A DNA stretch of 64,000 nt, taken from contig NZ_CP157276.1 of the NCBI RefSeq assembly GCF_040024445.1, positions 1,612,001-1,676,000 on the forward strand. Reading direction: 5' to 3'. This DNA comes from Prescottella soli. Its GTDB lineage: Bacteria > Actinomycetota > Actinomycetes > Mycobacteriales > Mycobacteriaceae. The notes under the pieces were generated by a model. That model was not told where the DNA came from. It worked only from the letters and a program-made list of their open reading frames with translations, and did not search any database. Both the position numbers and the translations under genes were made by a program. Positions 17,903 through 27,962 of the stretch are shown here, in pieces; within the stretch, counting starts at the first letter, position 1, and every line of letters begins with the position of its first letter.

Positions 17903-18427
17903 ATGGATCTGACACCGTATGTAACCGCACTCCAGAACGACCTCGCGGTAGCCGCCGAGGCCGGCGGTCCGGAGGCCCGGGCGGTCGCCGAGCGGCTGAC
18001 TGCCCCGCTCGATTCGGCGGTACGCCTGGCTCTGCTCGACGCCCTGTCGGCGGCCGCGAACGAAATCACCCGCGACCTCGCCCCCGGCTCGGTGGACCTG
18101 CGCCTGCGGGGACGCGAACCGGGCTTCGTCGTCACTCCCCCACCGGCACCGCCGGCGTTCGACGAGCTTGCAGCCCCCCAGGAAGCGCCGACGGCACCGT
18201 CCACCCGTCCCGCGGATGTCGAGGACGGCCCGATGACCCGGATCAATCTCCGGCTCTCGCAGGACCTCAAGGACCGCGTCGAGGACGCGGCACGCGCGGC
18301 CGGACTGTCGGTCAATTCGTGGCTCGTCCGCGCCGCAACGGCGGCACTGGACGAGAACACCACGACGCGGCGCCCCGAGCGCCGGGCCCCGACCGGCGGC
18401 GACCGATTCACCGGCTGGGTCCGCTGA
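17903..18427 (+). CDS. Ribbon-helix-helix (HicB-like) regulator, first gene of the exporter operon
   Basis: A 174-residue protein. Residues about 114-152 (TRINLRLSQDLKDRVEDAAR, then GLSVNSWLVRAA) form an Arc/HicB-type ribbon-helix-helix. The Ala-rich N-terminal 90 residues are helical and unassigned. No HicA toxin lies nearby; instead it is followed by DUF4097 and ABC-2 transporter genes, an arrangement I recall from other actinobacteria, so it is more likely the operon repressor than an antitoxin. Repeated TGGTGCCAT half-sites around its promoter are the probable target. Start at 17903 preferred over an upstream in-frame ATG lying inside the operator. Confidence 0.75.
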   Translation: MDLTPYVTALQNDLAVAAEAGGPEARAVAERLTAPLDSAVRLALLDALSAAANEITRDLAPGSVDLRLRGREPGFVVTPPPAPPAFDELAAPQEAPTAPSTRPADVEDGPMTRINLRLSQDLKDRVEDAARAAGLSVNSWLVRAATAALDENTTTRRPERRAPTGGDRFTGWVR

Positions 18428-18473
18428 CCCCGCCGTCACAGACAGCACCCTCCATCACACCCAGAGGATCACG

Positions 18474-19345
18474 ATGCCCACTTTCACCACCCCGGAACCG
18501 ATCTCGGCCATCCTCCAACTCGCCGTCGGCGACGCCACCGTCACGGCGACCGATCGCGACGACACGGTCGTGCAGGTACGGCCCAGCGACCCCACTCGCG
18601 ACGCGGACGTGCGTGCCGCCGAGCAGACCCGGGTCGAGTACGCGTCCGGCCGGCTGGTCGTCCGCGCTCCCCGTCCCCGCGTTCTGTGGGGCAAGGCCGG
18701 ATCGGTCGACGTGACCGTCGAACTCCCGACCGGCTCCGGCCTGGAGGCCGACGCCTCGGTCGCCGCCGTCCGCGCCACCGGCGCACTCGGCGACTGCCGA
18801 ATCAAGACCTCGACGGGCGATGTCCGCCTCGACGAGACCCGTACCGCGCACGTCGGCACCGCTGCCGGCGCCGTCACCATCGAGCACGTCGACGGCGATG
18901 CCCAGGTCAGCACCGGATCCGGTCGGATCGACGTGCGCAGCATCGCGGGCAGCGCCGTCGTCAAGAATTCCAACGGCCGCAACCGGATCGGTACGGTCAC
19001 CGGATCGTTGCGGACCAAGACCGCCAACGGCGACATCGTCGTCGACAGGGTGGGACACGACGTCGAGGCCGCAACCGCCAACGGGGACATCAGGATCGGC
19101 GAGATCGCGCGCGGGGCGGCGAACCTGCGGACCGCGCGAGGCGAGATCGAGATCGGCATCCGGAGCGGTACCGCGGCACGCCTCGACGTCCACACCTCGT
19201 TCGGAAAGGTTCAGAACCTGCTGACCGAAACCGCAGGCCCCGTCTCGACCGACGAGTCGGTCGAGATCCAGGCGCACACCGGTTTCGGCGACATCCTCGT
19301 TCGACGCTCCACCCCCGACCAGCCCACCAGCGACAAGGCGGAGTG

Positions 19346-19346
<1 letters not shown>
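18474..19346 (+). CDS. DUF4097 beta-strand repeat protein
   Basis: A 290-residue protein made of short regular strands (for instance VRATGALGDCRIKTSTGDV, IEHVDGDAQVSTGSGRIDV, KTANGDIVVDRVG), the turn-rich right-handed beta-helix pattern of DUF4097 adhesin-like proteins. No signal peptide or membrane segment, so it is probably cytosolic. It starts 46 bases after the regulator and its stop overlaps the start of the ABC ATPase gene (TGATG), so translation is coupled. Its function in exporter operons is not known. Confidence 0.8.
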
Positions 19347-20304
<958 letters not shown>

Positions 20305-20308
<4 letters not shown>

Positions 20309-21087
20309 CCACAGTCTCCTACGCCCTACAGGACTCGGCGACGATGCTGCGCCGCAACGTCCGGCACATGGCGCGCTACCCGTCGATGACGATTCTGCTC
20401 GTGGGGATGCCGGTGGTACTCCTGCTGCTGTTCGTCTACGTGTTCGGCGGCACGCTCGGCGCCGGTCTCGGCGGTGGGCGCGACGCCTACCTCGACTTCG
20501 TCACGCCGGGCATCATGCTCATCACGATCGCGAGTGCCGCTCAGGGAACGGCGATTTCGGTCGCGACGGACATGACCGAGGGCATCATCGCCCGGTTCCG
20601 GACGATGGCGATCTCCCGAGCCTCGGTGCTGACCGGGCACGTCGTCGGCAGCATGATCCAGACGATGTTCGCACTGGCCGTGGTGACGGGCGTGGCCGTT
20701 CTGGTCGGTTTCCGTCCCACCGCCGACGCAGTCGAATGGCTCGCCGCGATCGGCCTGCTGGCCGGCTTCACGTTCGCGCTCACATGGCTGTCGGTTGCGC
20801 TCGGTCTGGTGTCGCGCAGCGTCGAGACCGCGAGCAATCTGCCGATGTTCCTGATGTTGCTCCCGTTCCTGGGCAGTGGGTTCGTGCCGACCGACTCGAT
20901 GCCGACCGGGTTGCGGTGGTTCGCCGAGTACCAGCCGTTCAGTCCGGTCATCGAGACACTGCGCGGACTTCTCCTCGGCGGCCCGATCGGCAACAACGGG
21001 GTGCTCGCGGTGGCGTGGACCGTCGCGATCGCACTGTTCGGGTACATCTGGGCGAAGCGCCAGTACGAGCGCCGCGCGATCCGCTGA
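20305..21087 (+). CDS. ABC-2 exporter permease, DrrB-like
   Basis: A 260-residue membrane protein with six predicted helices in the ABC-2 pattern. The central LTGHVVGSMIQT and NLPMFLMLLPFLGSGFVP segments and the conserved QPFSPVIETLRGLL loop before the last helix are typical of DrrB permeases. It overlaps the ATPase gene by 4 bases. Last gene of the RHH-DUF4097-ABC operon. Confidence 0.93.
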
Positions 21088-21139
21088 TCGGGTCATGGGA
21101 AGTCGCGCGAAACGATCCTCCCCGGCCTACCGTGGATCC

Positions 21140-22591
21140 ATGGCTGACGAAGAGTTCGACGTCATCGTGATCGGAGGCGGCCCGGCCGGGGAGAACGCGG
21201 CCGCCTACGCCATCGCCGGCAGCGACCGCACCGCGGCACTCGTCGAACACGAGCTGGTCGGTGGCGAATGCTCGTTCTGGGCGTGCATGCCGTCGAAGGC
21301 GCTGCTGCGGCCGGTCGAGGTGCTCGGCACCGCCCGCCACATGCCCGGCGTCGAGGAGAAGGTCAACGCCTACGGCCTCGACGTTCAGGCCGTACTCGCC
21401 CGACGGGACGGTTTCACGAACAACCTCGACGACTCGTCACAGGTGCTGTGGGCCGATTCGGTCGGAATCGACGTCATCCGCGGGAGCGCGAAGCTCACCG
21501 GGGTCCGGGAGGTCACCGTGGGCGACCGTGTGCTGCGGGCCCGGCACGCGGTGGTGGTCGCGACCGGCACCACCGCGAGCGTGCCGGACGTCCCCGGCCT
21601 GCGCGACGCGTTGCCGTGGACGTCGCGGGACGCCACCAACGTCCGGGAGGTGCCGAAGCGACTCGCGATCGTCGGCGGCGGTGTGGTGGCGTGCGAGGCG
21701 GCGACATGGCTGCACGAACTCGGCGCCGACGAGGTGACCCTGCTCGTGCGGGGCTCCGGGCTGCTCGGACGCACGGAACCGTTCGCCGGCGAGATGGTCG
21801 AGGAGAAGCTGCGCAAGCACGGGATGAACGTCCGGTTCGGCACCTCGCTCGCAGCCGTCGCACGCTCCGACGTCTCCGACACCGGGATCGGACGTGTCCA
21901 CGGGGGTCCGGTGACGTTGACGGTCCGGGGTGACGACGGCGACCCGGCACTGACCGTGGACGAGATCCTCGTCGCGGCCGGGCGCACCCCCGCCACCGCG
22001 GGACTGGGACTCGAGCACGCCGGCCTGCCCGATCACGGCTACCTCTCCGTCGACGACCATCTGACCGTGCAGGGCGTGGACGGCGACTGGCTGTACGCCG
22101 TGGGCGACGTCAACGGCCGCGCCCTCCTGACGCACATGGGCAAGTACCAGGCTCGGGTGTGCGGCGACGTGATCGCGGCCCGCGCGGAGGGCCGTCCGCT
22201 CGACGGCCCCCGGTTCGTCGCGTCGGCCGACCACGGCCAGGTGCCACAGGTGGTCTTCACGACGCCCGAGGTGGCATCGGTCGGGCGCACCGAAAGCCAG
22301 TCCCGCGCAGACGGACTCGACGTCGAGGTGGTCGCGATCGACATCGACGTCGCCGGTGCCGCGCTCTCCCGCGACGACTACTCGGGGCGCGCGTCGCTCG
22401 TGATCGATCGCGCCACCGACACGATCGTCGGCGCGACGTTCGTCGGCCCCGACGTCTCCGACCTGATCCACGCCGCAACGGTCGCCGTCGTCGGCCGGGT
22501 GCCGCTCGATACGCTGTGGCACGCGGTCCCGTCGTACCCGACGGTGAGCGAGGTGTGGCTGCGGCTACTCGAGGCCCGGCGCGCCCGGTAG
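21140..22591 (+). CDS. Class I pyridine nucleotide-disulfide oxidoreductase
   Basis: A 483-residue FAD/NAD(P) enzyme of the dihydrolipoamide dehydrogenase/mercuric reductase group. FAD motif VIGGGPAGENAA, redox pair in GECSFWACMPSKALL (Cx4C), NAD(P) motif IVGGGVVACEAATWL, second FAD motif LYAVGDVNGRALLTHMG, and the C-terminal active-site base in HAVPSYPTVSE. The physiological disulfide is unknown. TACCGT lies 6 bases before the ATG (leaderless). Its last 27 bases overlap a RidA remnant on the other strand. Confidence 0.9.
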   Translation: MADEEFDVIVIGGGPAGENAAAYAIAGSDRTAALVEHELVGGECSFWACMPSKALLRPVEVLGTARHMPGVEEKVNAYGLDVQAVLARRDGFTNNLDDSSQVLWADSVGIDVIRGSAKLTGVREVTVGDRVLRARHAVVVATGTTASVPDVPGLRDALPWTSRDATNVREVPKRLAIVGGGVVACEAATWLHELGADEVTLLVRGSGLLGRTEPFAGEMVEEKLRKHGMNVRFGTSLAAVARSDVSDTGIGRVHGGPVTLTVRGDDGDPALTVDEILVAAGRTPATAGLGLEHAGLPDHGYLSVDDHLTVQGVDGDWLYAVGDVNGRALLTHMGKYQARVCGDVIAARAEGRPLDGPRFVASADHGQVPQVVFTTPEVASVGRTESQSRADGLDVEVVAIDIDVAGAALSRDDYSGRASLVIDRATDTIVGATFVGPDVSDLIHAATVAVVGRVPLDTLWHAVPSYPTVSEVWLRLLEARRAR

Positions 22592-22705
22592 CCGATCGGG
22601 GACGACGGCGACCGCGTCGATCTCGACGAGCGCGCCCGGGCGGGCGTGCCCCGCGGTGGACACGACGGTGATGGCGGTGCGGTGATCACCCCACACCGAT
22701 TGCGA
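22565..22705 (-). pseudogene. RidA (YjgF) family C-terminal remnant
   Basis: A minus-strand frame ending at 22565 encodes VWGDHRTAITVVSTAGHARP and ALVEIDAVAVVP, which match the last 40 residues of RidA-type imine deaminases (substrate Arg region and final strand). Upstream codons in this frame do not look like RidA. The N-terminal two thirds are missing, replaced at about 22700 by an unrelated plus-strand remnant. Confidence 0.5.
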
Positions 22706-22865
22706 CGCCGGCCTCGATGCCGTCCTGATGCACATGAACCTGCTGGGACACGACTTCGAGATACTCGATCCCCCGGAGCTCGCGCAGCGCTCGCGCGCAT
22801 TGGCGGAGAGACTGTGGTCGGCCGGGGAGCCGACCTCACCGAGTTCCGTGATGGACGAGCCGTGA
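22698..22865 (+). pseudogene. WYL-domain (YafY-type) regulator C-terminal remnant
   Basis: A plus-strand frame reading DAGLDAVLMHMNLLGHDFEI, then LDPPELAQRSRALAERLWSAG and a stop, resembles the last 50 residues of WYL-domain transcriptional regulators, where a VLEPPELR..L..LA..L pattern is common. No helix-turn-helix or start precedes it. It abuts the RidA remnant, so this is a junction of two broken genes. Confidence 0.4.
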
Positions 22866-23501
22866 GTCGCGATTCTGCCGACGTGCCGTGACAGCGCCGT
22901 GCGGCCGGTAGCCACTTCCCGTTCGTGTGTGGGTCTCGATCACCTCGAAACCCGCTGTGGCCAGCTCCCGGCGCAGTTCGGCCACCGGCCATCGATAGGC
23001 CGTGGTGGCAGCGTGATCGAAGGGTTCCACCACCGGCCCCTCGAAGAAGCCCACCAGCAGCCCTCCTCCCGGTCGGATCACGCGTGCGAACTCCGCGAGA
23101 GGGATCCGGATGTCTTGGGGTCGGTGGTGGATGAGCGAGTACCAGGCGAGGACTCCGCCCAGCGATTCCGCCCCGGCGTCCAGAGTTTCGAAGCTGCCGA
23201 GGCCGAAGGAGAGGTGCGGATACCGCGTGCGGGCCCGGTCGACGAACTCGGGAACCAGGTCGATTCCGCTCGCGTCGACGCCGCACCCGGTCAGGAAGTC
23301 CGTCCACTGTCCCGGCCCGCAGCCGGCGTCGAGCACGGGTCCGGTCAGGGGCTCGGCCCAACTGCCCACCAGGGTCCGATCGGACGGGTGCGTCGATGTC
23401 ATCGAGCCGAACAGATCGACGTACTCGCGGGATCGGGCCGTATATGCCTCTCGTACGATGTCGCCGGTTCGGGCCCCCACGTTCTCCATGCCGTCGATCA
23501 T
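22836..23501 (-). CDS. SAM-dependent methyltransferase, class I
   Basis: About 221 residues. The SAM site is clear: VLDAGCGPGQWTDFL (motif I), SGIDLVPEFV (motif II), AWYSLIHH and RVIRPGGGLLVGFFEG (motif III/post-III), a UbiE/Methyltransf_11-type small-molecule enzyme. The family-like sequence ends at RPHGAVTARR; the last dozen residues are read through the WYL remnant and look acquired by the rearrangement. The ATG at 23501 or 23489 is plausible; both lack a strong Shine-Dalgarno. It diverges from the RES antitoxin gene. Confidence 0.85.
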   Translation of the reverse strand: MIDGMENVGARTGDIVREAYTARSREYVDLFGSMTSTHPSDRTLVGSWAEPLTGPVLDAGCGPGQWTDFLTGCGVDASGIDLVPEFVDRARTRYPHLSFGLGSFETLDAGAESLGGVLAWYSLIHHRPQDIRIPLAEFARVIRPGGGLLVGFFEGPVVEPFDHAATTAYRWPVAELRRELATAGFEVIETHTRTGSGYRPHGAVTARRQNRDSRLVHHGTR

Positions 23502-23619
23502 CACCCCGAGGAGACCCTGGGGCGGAACAACCCGCCGCGGCACGTCCAACACGTTCCTCGCCCCTGGCCGACACGCCCGGTACGCGGTACGCTGGTGGCA
23601 CACATCTGGAGGTGTGACT

Positions 23620-24216
23620 ATGCTCGCCAACCGTGACCGAGCCCGCGACACGATCCACGCCCTGTCGGATCAGGACCTCGTCGAACTGCTCGCCGAGGAG
23701 TTCTCGCGACGGCCGAATCTGCGGCCGGTGCGCGACGACGTGACCGCGCTGCTGTCCATGGGTCCGGCGCTGGCGCTGCAGCACGAGCGCGCGGTCGCCA
23801 ACCCGGCCGCCGCCGCGGTCGCGCGCACCCGCATCGTGTCCTCGGCGCTGCGATCGCTCGTCGACGAACACCAGATGCTCGACTCCACCGCAGTCAGCCG
23901 GGCCCTCGGAAAGTCGGCCACCAGCCGGAACACCGCCAGCCGTCTCGCAGCGGCGGGCAGCGTCGTGGCTCTGCCCGCGGCCGGGCACAAACTCTTCCCC
24001 GCCTTCCAGTTCGACACCGAGCGCCGGGAGGTGCGACCGATCGTCGCCGAGATCAACCAGGTGATCGGGGCGAAGGACGATCCGTGGGGTGCCGCGTCGT
24101 GGTGGCTGAACCCCACGGCGTTCGCGGACGATCCGCGGTCGCCCTCGGAACTCGCCGTCGCCGGGGGCCACGAACAGGACCTGCGGGACATGGCCGACGA
24201 CCTGGTCACGGACTGA
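23620..24216 (+). CDS. MbcA/ParS-Xre-type antitoxin of the RES system
   Basis: A 198-residue protein directly before a RES-domain toxin gene. The C-terminal part (VRPIVAEINQVIG, then WWLNPTAFADDPRSPSELA) matches the MbcA/ParS/Xre toxin-binding domain, where a Trp-Leu-Asn-Pro/RSP.E pattern is conserved. The middle (STAVSRALGKSATSRNTASR) is a helix-turn-helix-like segment probably used for autoregulation. GGAGG lies 7 bases before the ATG. Seven bases separate its stop from the toxin start. Confidence 0.75.
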   Translation: MLANRDRARDTIHALSDQDLVELLAEEFSRRPNLRPVRDDVTALLSMGPALALQHERAVANPAAAAVARTRIVSSALRSLVDEHQMLDSTAVSRALGKSATSRNTASRLAAAGSVVALPAAGHKLFPAFQFDTERREVRPIVAEINQVIGAKDDPWGAASWWLNPTAFADDPRSPSELAVAGGHEQDLRDMADDLVTD

Positions 24217-24223
24217 GCGGCCG

Positions 24224-24862
24224 GTGGAGTACCCGGATCCGCCCACACACCTCCCTCCCGCCCTGCTGGTCGACGTGCCTGCCGAGACGTCGGTGTGGCG
24301 CATCCACAGCGACACGCGCGGCGCCGCCGACCTCAATCCGACGCCGCGGCCGCGTGCCCGGCTCGGCGGCCGGTTCGACAGCCTCGACGGCTCCTATTCC
24401 TACCTCTACGCCGGCGACAGCCCGGCCGCCGCGGTGGCGGAGACGCTGTGCCGAAGCCTGCCGATCGACCAGTCCCCGAGGCTGATTCCACGTGTGCAGA
24501 TCCGAGGCCGCGTACTGAGTGAGCTACGTACCACTCGCTCCGTTCGGGTGGCGGATCTGACCGGAACCGGAGCCGCGCGGATCAATGCCGGTGTGTGGCT
24601 CACCAAGTGCGATCCGTCCGGCTACCTTCACGCCCGCCGCTGGGCCGCCGCGATCCTCGCGGCCAACCCCGGCATCGACGGCCTGCAGTATCGACCCCGG
24701 CACGACGAGAACAACCTCGCCTGGATGCTCGCCGACTCCCCGGCCACGCGGGCGCATCCCGCCGTCGCAGCCGTCGGCGGCGTGGTCCCGCTCGACTCCG
24801 CAGACGGTCACTACCTTCTCGGGGCACTGCTCACCGCCCACAACGCGGCCCTTGCCCCCTGA
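24224..24862 (+). CDS. RES-domain toxin (MbcT-like NAD+ phosphorylase family)
   Basis: A 212-residue RES-domain protein, named for conserved Arg, Glu and Ser. VWRIHS (Arg 26), GRFDS, SYSYLYAGDSPAAAVAETL (Glu 73) and a later Ser-containing region fit the family. The characterised relative MbcT of M. tuberculosis degrades NAD+ and kills the cell unless bound by MbcA. The start is GTG with no strong Shine-Dalgarno, suggesting translational coupling to the antitoxin. Confidence 0.85.
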   Translation: MEYPDPPTHLPPALLVDVPAETSVWRIHSDTRGAADLNPTPRPRARLGGRFDSLDGSYSYLYAGDSPAAAVAETLCRSLPIDQSPRLIPRVQIRGRVLSELRTTRSVRVADLTGTGAARINAGVWLTKCDPSGYLHARRWAAAILAANPGIDGLQYRPRHDENNLAWMLADSPATRAHPAVAAVGGVVPLDSADGHYLLGALLTAHNAALAP

Positions 24863-24902
24863 CCCCGTCACACCCGCAACGTTCGCGTGCAACACTTTCG
24901 GT

Positions 24903-25361
24903 GTGTCCACGACGCGAACTCGCCGGGTACTGCACGCGCCACGCGAGCGGGTCTTCCGCGCGCTGACCGATCCAACTGCGATCGCGACGTGGCGGGTGCC
25001 GGCGAGCATGACCGCCGAGGTGCACGAGTTCGACGCCCGGGTCGGCGGCCGGTTCCGGATCTCGCTCACCTACGACTCCCCCGACCGGACCGGGAAGTCC
25101 AGCGCCCACACCGACACCTACCACGGGCACTTCGCCGAAATCGTCCCTGACGAACGGATGGTGGAGGTCCTCGAGTTCGAGACTGACGACCCCGCGATGT
25201 GGGGCGAGATGAGGCTGTCGATCACGTTGCGCGACAACGGCGGCGGCACCGAACTGACCGCCAAGCACGACGGGCTGCCGCCGGGCGTCGATCCGGACGA
25301 CAACGAGCTGGGGTGGGCCGAGGCACTGGACCGGCTCGCCACGCTCGTCGAGCACGGGTAG
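24903..25361 (+). CDS. SRPBCC (AHSA1/START-like) protein
   Basis: A 152-residue helix-grip protein. HAPRERVFRALTDPTAIATW opens the family pattern, followed by VGGRFRISL, EIVPDERMVEVLEF and the C-terminal GWAEALDRLATLVE helix. Such proteins bind hydrophobic ligands or act as general stress proteins; no ligand can be inferred. The GTG start follows the toxin gene by 40 bases. Confidence 0.85.
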   Translation: MSTTRTRRVLHAPRERVFRALTDPTAIATWRVPASMTAEVHEFDARVGGRFRISLTYDSPDRTGKSSAHTDTYHGHFAEIVPDERMVEVLEFETDDPAMWGEMRLSITLRDNGGGTELTAKHDGLPPGVDPDDNELGWAEALDRLATLVEHG

Positions 25362-25368
25362 GCAGGTC

Positions 25369-25447
25369 ATCGGCCTGAGCGCCCACTCCTTCACCGTCGC
25401 ACGCGGTTTCCCGCCAGACGACCCGAGGAATGGGCGCTCAGGCCGAT
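25369..25447. terminator. Long inverted repeat between convergent genes
   Basis: A perfect 17-bp inverted repeat (25369-25385 and 25431-25447, beginning ATCGGCCTGAGCG) separated by 45 bases. It lies between the SRPBCC gene and the convergent TetR gene and probably ends both transcripts. The long loop is unusual for a simple terminator. Confidence 0.5.
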
Positions 25448-25466
25448 CCAACCGCGGCCGCGGGGC

Positions 25467-26171
25467 TCAGGGGGCGATCGGCGGGGTCAGCGCCGGGAAC
25501 CAGATGTCGGTGAGGACTTCGGCCGCCCGTTCGCGGGGAACCTCGATCGTCCCCTGCACCGCCCACCTGGTGAAGAACCGCTCGAGCTGCGTGACCAGCA
25601 GTTCGACGCGCAACCGGGCCTCGTCCTGCCGGTCCTGCGGCCAACGCGCCAGGTACTGCGTCATCGAGTTGGGTAGGGCCAGGATCGCATCGCGGGACGT
25701 CTCGCGGAACGAGGGTTCGAGCGCGACCGCCTCGTCCCACGCGGGCAGGATGTCCTTGCATGCGTCGAACCAGTCGATAGCCCGGTTGACCCAGGCCGTG
25801 AACTCGGCCCGCGAGCCGGTGGCGAGCACCCGATCGAGGTCCTCGTAGAACGCGAAGGCGCTCGGCACCATCTTCTCCAGGCTGATGGCCCGCAGGATCT
25901 CCACCTTGCTGGGAAAGTGCAGGTAGAACGTCGCACGGCTGCAGCCCACGGCGGCTGCGATGTCGTCGACGGTGACCGCCGCGTACCCACGCGTGGAGAA
26001 CAGCTCGCGCGCGGCCTCCAGGAGCCGGGCACGCGTCCAGCGCTTCTGCTCGTCACGCAGTTTCCCGCGCCTGCCCTTGGTGTCGTCCGCAACAGGTCCC
26101 ACGGCATCCACGATCGCCCACGTCCACGCACCCAGGCAAGTCGGCCCGTCACCCAAGCGACGGTTCGTCAC
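25467..26171 (-). CDS. TetR family transcriptional regulator
   Basis: About 234 residues. The HTH is at residues 47-93 ([20 protein letters not shown], then [13 protein letters not shown]). A 40-residue N-terminal extension precedes it; the GTG at 26171 is the longest start and a shorter one is possible. It diverges from the acyl-CoA synthetase gene and likely controls the catabolic operon 26260-29705 through the 88-base shared promoter region. Confidence 0.88.
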   Translation of the reverse strand: MTNRRLGDGPTCLGAWTWAIVDAVGPVADDTKGRRGKLRDEQKRWTRARLLEAARELFSTRGYAAVTVDDIAAAVGCSRATFYLHFPSKVEILRAISLEKMVPSAFAFYEDLDRVLATGSRAEFTAWVNRAIDWFDACKDILPAWDEAVALEPSFRETSRDAILALPNSMTQYLARWPQDRQDEARLRVELLVTQLERFFTRWAVQGTIEVPRERAAEVLTDIWFPALTPPIAP

Positions 26172-26175
26172 TCAC

Positions 26176-26204
26176 TTGACACATCGTCAGTCACACCGGA
26201 GTAT
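26176..26204 (+). promoter_or_regulatory. Promoter of the acyl-CoA synthetase operon
   Basis: A consensus TTGACA (-35, 26176-26181), 17-base spacer and GAGTAT (-10, 26199-26204). The start codon GTG at 26260 follows an AAAGGA Shine-Dalgarno, giving a leader of about 50 bases. The -35 overlaps the upstream edge of the divergent TetR gene. Confidence 0.5.
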
Positions 26205-26259
26205 GACGCACATCACTGTCGATTGTGCCGGTGACAGCCCCGATCCGAAAGGAACCGCC

Positions 26260-27918
26260 GTGACGAAGTCTCTCGACCCCCAGGCGTACATCGCGCAGGT
26301 GATGGCCGGATTGACGGGACCGGGTGGGCGGTTCGAACTGGGCGTCGAGGAGGTCCTCGGCGCCCGGATCCCGGTGATGAAGAACCGCGACCGGGCCCTC
26401 GGCGACGTACTCGCCGCCTCGGCCGCGTTCGGTGATCGCGACTACCTCGTCACCGAGGACCGCCGGATCAGCTACGCCGACCACCACGCGGCGGTGGCTG
26501 CACTGGCGACCGCGCTGCGCGAACGATTCGGCGTCGGCAAGGGCGACCGGATCGGCATTCTCGCGGCCAACACCCCCGAGTGGGTCGAGGCGTTCTGGGC
26601 CGCCCAGTCGCTGGGCGCGATCGCCGTCGGGTTCAACGCGTGGTGGGCACCGCGGGAGATCGAGTACGGCGTCGGCCACACCCGGCCGTCCGTCCTCGTC
26701 GTCGACGCCAAGCGCGCCGCACTCCTCGACGGCCTCGACCTCGACGTCCCCGTCATGACGATGGAGGACGACGTCCCCCGTCTGATCGAGGAGTTCGCAG
26801 GCGCCGACCTGCCGCGGGCCGATGTGCTCGAGGACGACCCGGCGGTGATCCTCTACACCAGCGGAACCAGCGGTCGCCCGAAGGGCGCGGTGCACTCGCA
26901 CCGGAACCTGTTGGCCGTCATCGACTATCACCGCTACAGCGACACCCTCGCCGCCGCCTTCGCGGGTGCGCCGCCGAGTGACGGCCCGAGCGATCTGCGC
27001 TACCTGCTCACCTCGCCGCTGTTTCACATCTCCAGCCTGCACAATCTCGTCGTCCCGCGGCTCGCGACCGGCAGCGCGGTGGTCATCTATCAGGGCTCGT
27101 TCGACGCGGACCGGGTGCTGCGGCTGATCGAACGCGAGAAGGTGACCAACTGGGGAGCGGTGCCGACGATGGCGGGTCGACTGCTCGAGCACGAGGACAT
27201 CTCGCGGTACGACCTGTCGTCGCTCACGGCGTTCGCGCTCGCCTCGGCGCCGTCGTCGCCGGGATTCCAGCAGCGACTGCGTGAGAGGCTGCCATTCGCC
27301 CGCAATGCGCTGGTCGACAGCTACGGACTCACCGAGTGCAGCACCGCGATCTCGGTCGCGACCCCGATGGATCTGCAGGCGTTTCCCGGCACCCTCGGCC
27401 GCCCGATCATCGGCGTCACCGTGGAGATCCGCGACCCGCTCGGCGAGCCCGTGGCCGACGGTATCGAGGGCGAGATCTGTGTGCGCAGCCCGTACGTGAT
27501 GCTCGGCTATTGGGAGAACGACGCCGCGACCGCGGACGCGATCCGGACCGACCGATGGCTGCACACCGGCGACTTCGGCGTGATCGAGAACGGCATGGTC
27601 CGGCTCACCGGGCGGCGCTCCGACCTGATTCTGCGCGGCGGCGAGAACGTGTACCCCGTCGAGATCGAGCAGTGCCTCGACGAGCACCCCGCGGTGGCGG
27701 AATCGGCGGTGGTGGGAGTCGATCACCCCGACCTCGGGCAGGAAGTGGGCGCGGTGGTGGTCCCACGGCCTGGGATGACGGTGACCGAGGACGAGCTGCG
27801 CGAGTTCGCGGCCGAACGGCTCGCGTACTTCAAGGTGCCCACGCAATGGAAGATCACCACCGATTCGCTGCCGCGCAACGCGACCGGCAAGACGATCCGC
27901 ACTCAGATCGCCCTGTGA
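26260..27918 (+). CDS. AMP-binding acyl-CoA synthetase
   Basis: A 552-residue adenylate-forming enzyme that activates a carboxylic acid to its CoA thioester. P-loop [14 protein letters not shown]-like [18 protein letters not shown], the hinge [20 protein letters not shown] and the catalytic Lys in ATGKTIR are all present. Fatty or aromatic acid specificity cannot be told. GTG start chosen for its AAAGGA site 7 bases upstream. First gene of an operon with the amidohydrolase; esterases follow. Confidence 0.92.
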   Translation: MTKSLDPQAYIAQVMAGLTGPGGRFELGVEEVLGARIPVMKNRDRALGDVLAASAAFGDRDYLVTEDRRISYADHHAAVAALATALRERFGVGKGDRIGILAANTPEWVEAFWAAQSLGAIAVGFNAWWAPREIEYGVGHTRPSVLVVDAKRAALLDGLDLDVPVMTMEDDVPRLIEEFAGADLPRADVLEDDPAVILYTSGTSGRPKGAVHSHRNLLAVIDYHRYSDTLAAAFAGAPPSDGPSDLRYLLTSPLFHISSLHNLVVPRLATGSAVVIYQGSFDADRVLRLIEREKVTNWGAVPTMAGRLLEHEDISRYDLSSLTAFALASAPSSPGFQQRLRERLPFARNALVDSYGLTECSTAISVATPMDLQAFPGTLGRPIIGVTVEIRDPLGEPVADGIEGEICVRSPYVMLGYWENDAATADAIRTDRWLHTGDFGVIENGMVRLTGRRSDLILRGGENVYPVEIEQCLDEHPAVAESAVVGVDHPDLGQEVGAVVVPRPGMTVTEDELREFAAERLAYFKVPTQWKITTDSLPRNATGKTIRTQIAL

Positions 27919-27962
27919 GCGAACGTATTTCCCGTCCTAGCGGTGAGAGAGGCAAGACCCCG

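Noticed and set aside
17903-18427. HicB antitoxin of a HicAB pair
   Set aside because: No HicA-like double-stranded RNA-binding toxin lies upstream or downstream; the operon encodes an exporter instead.
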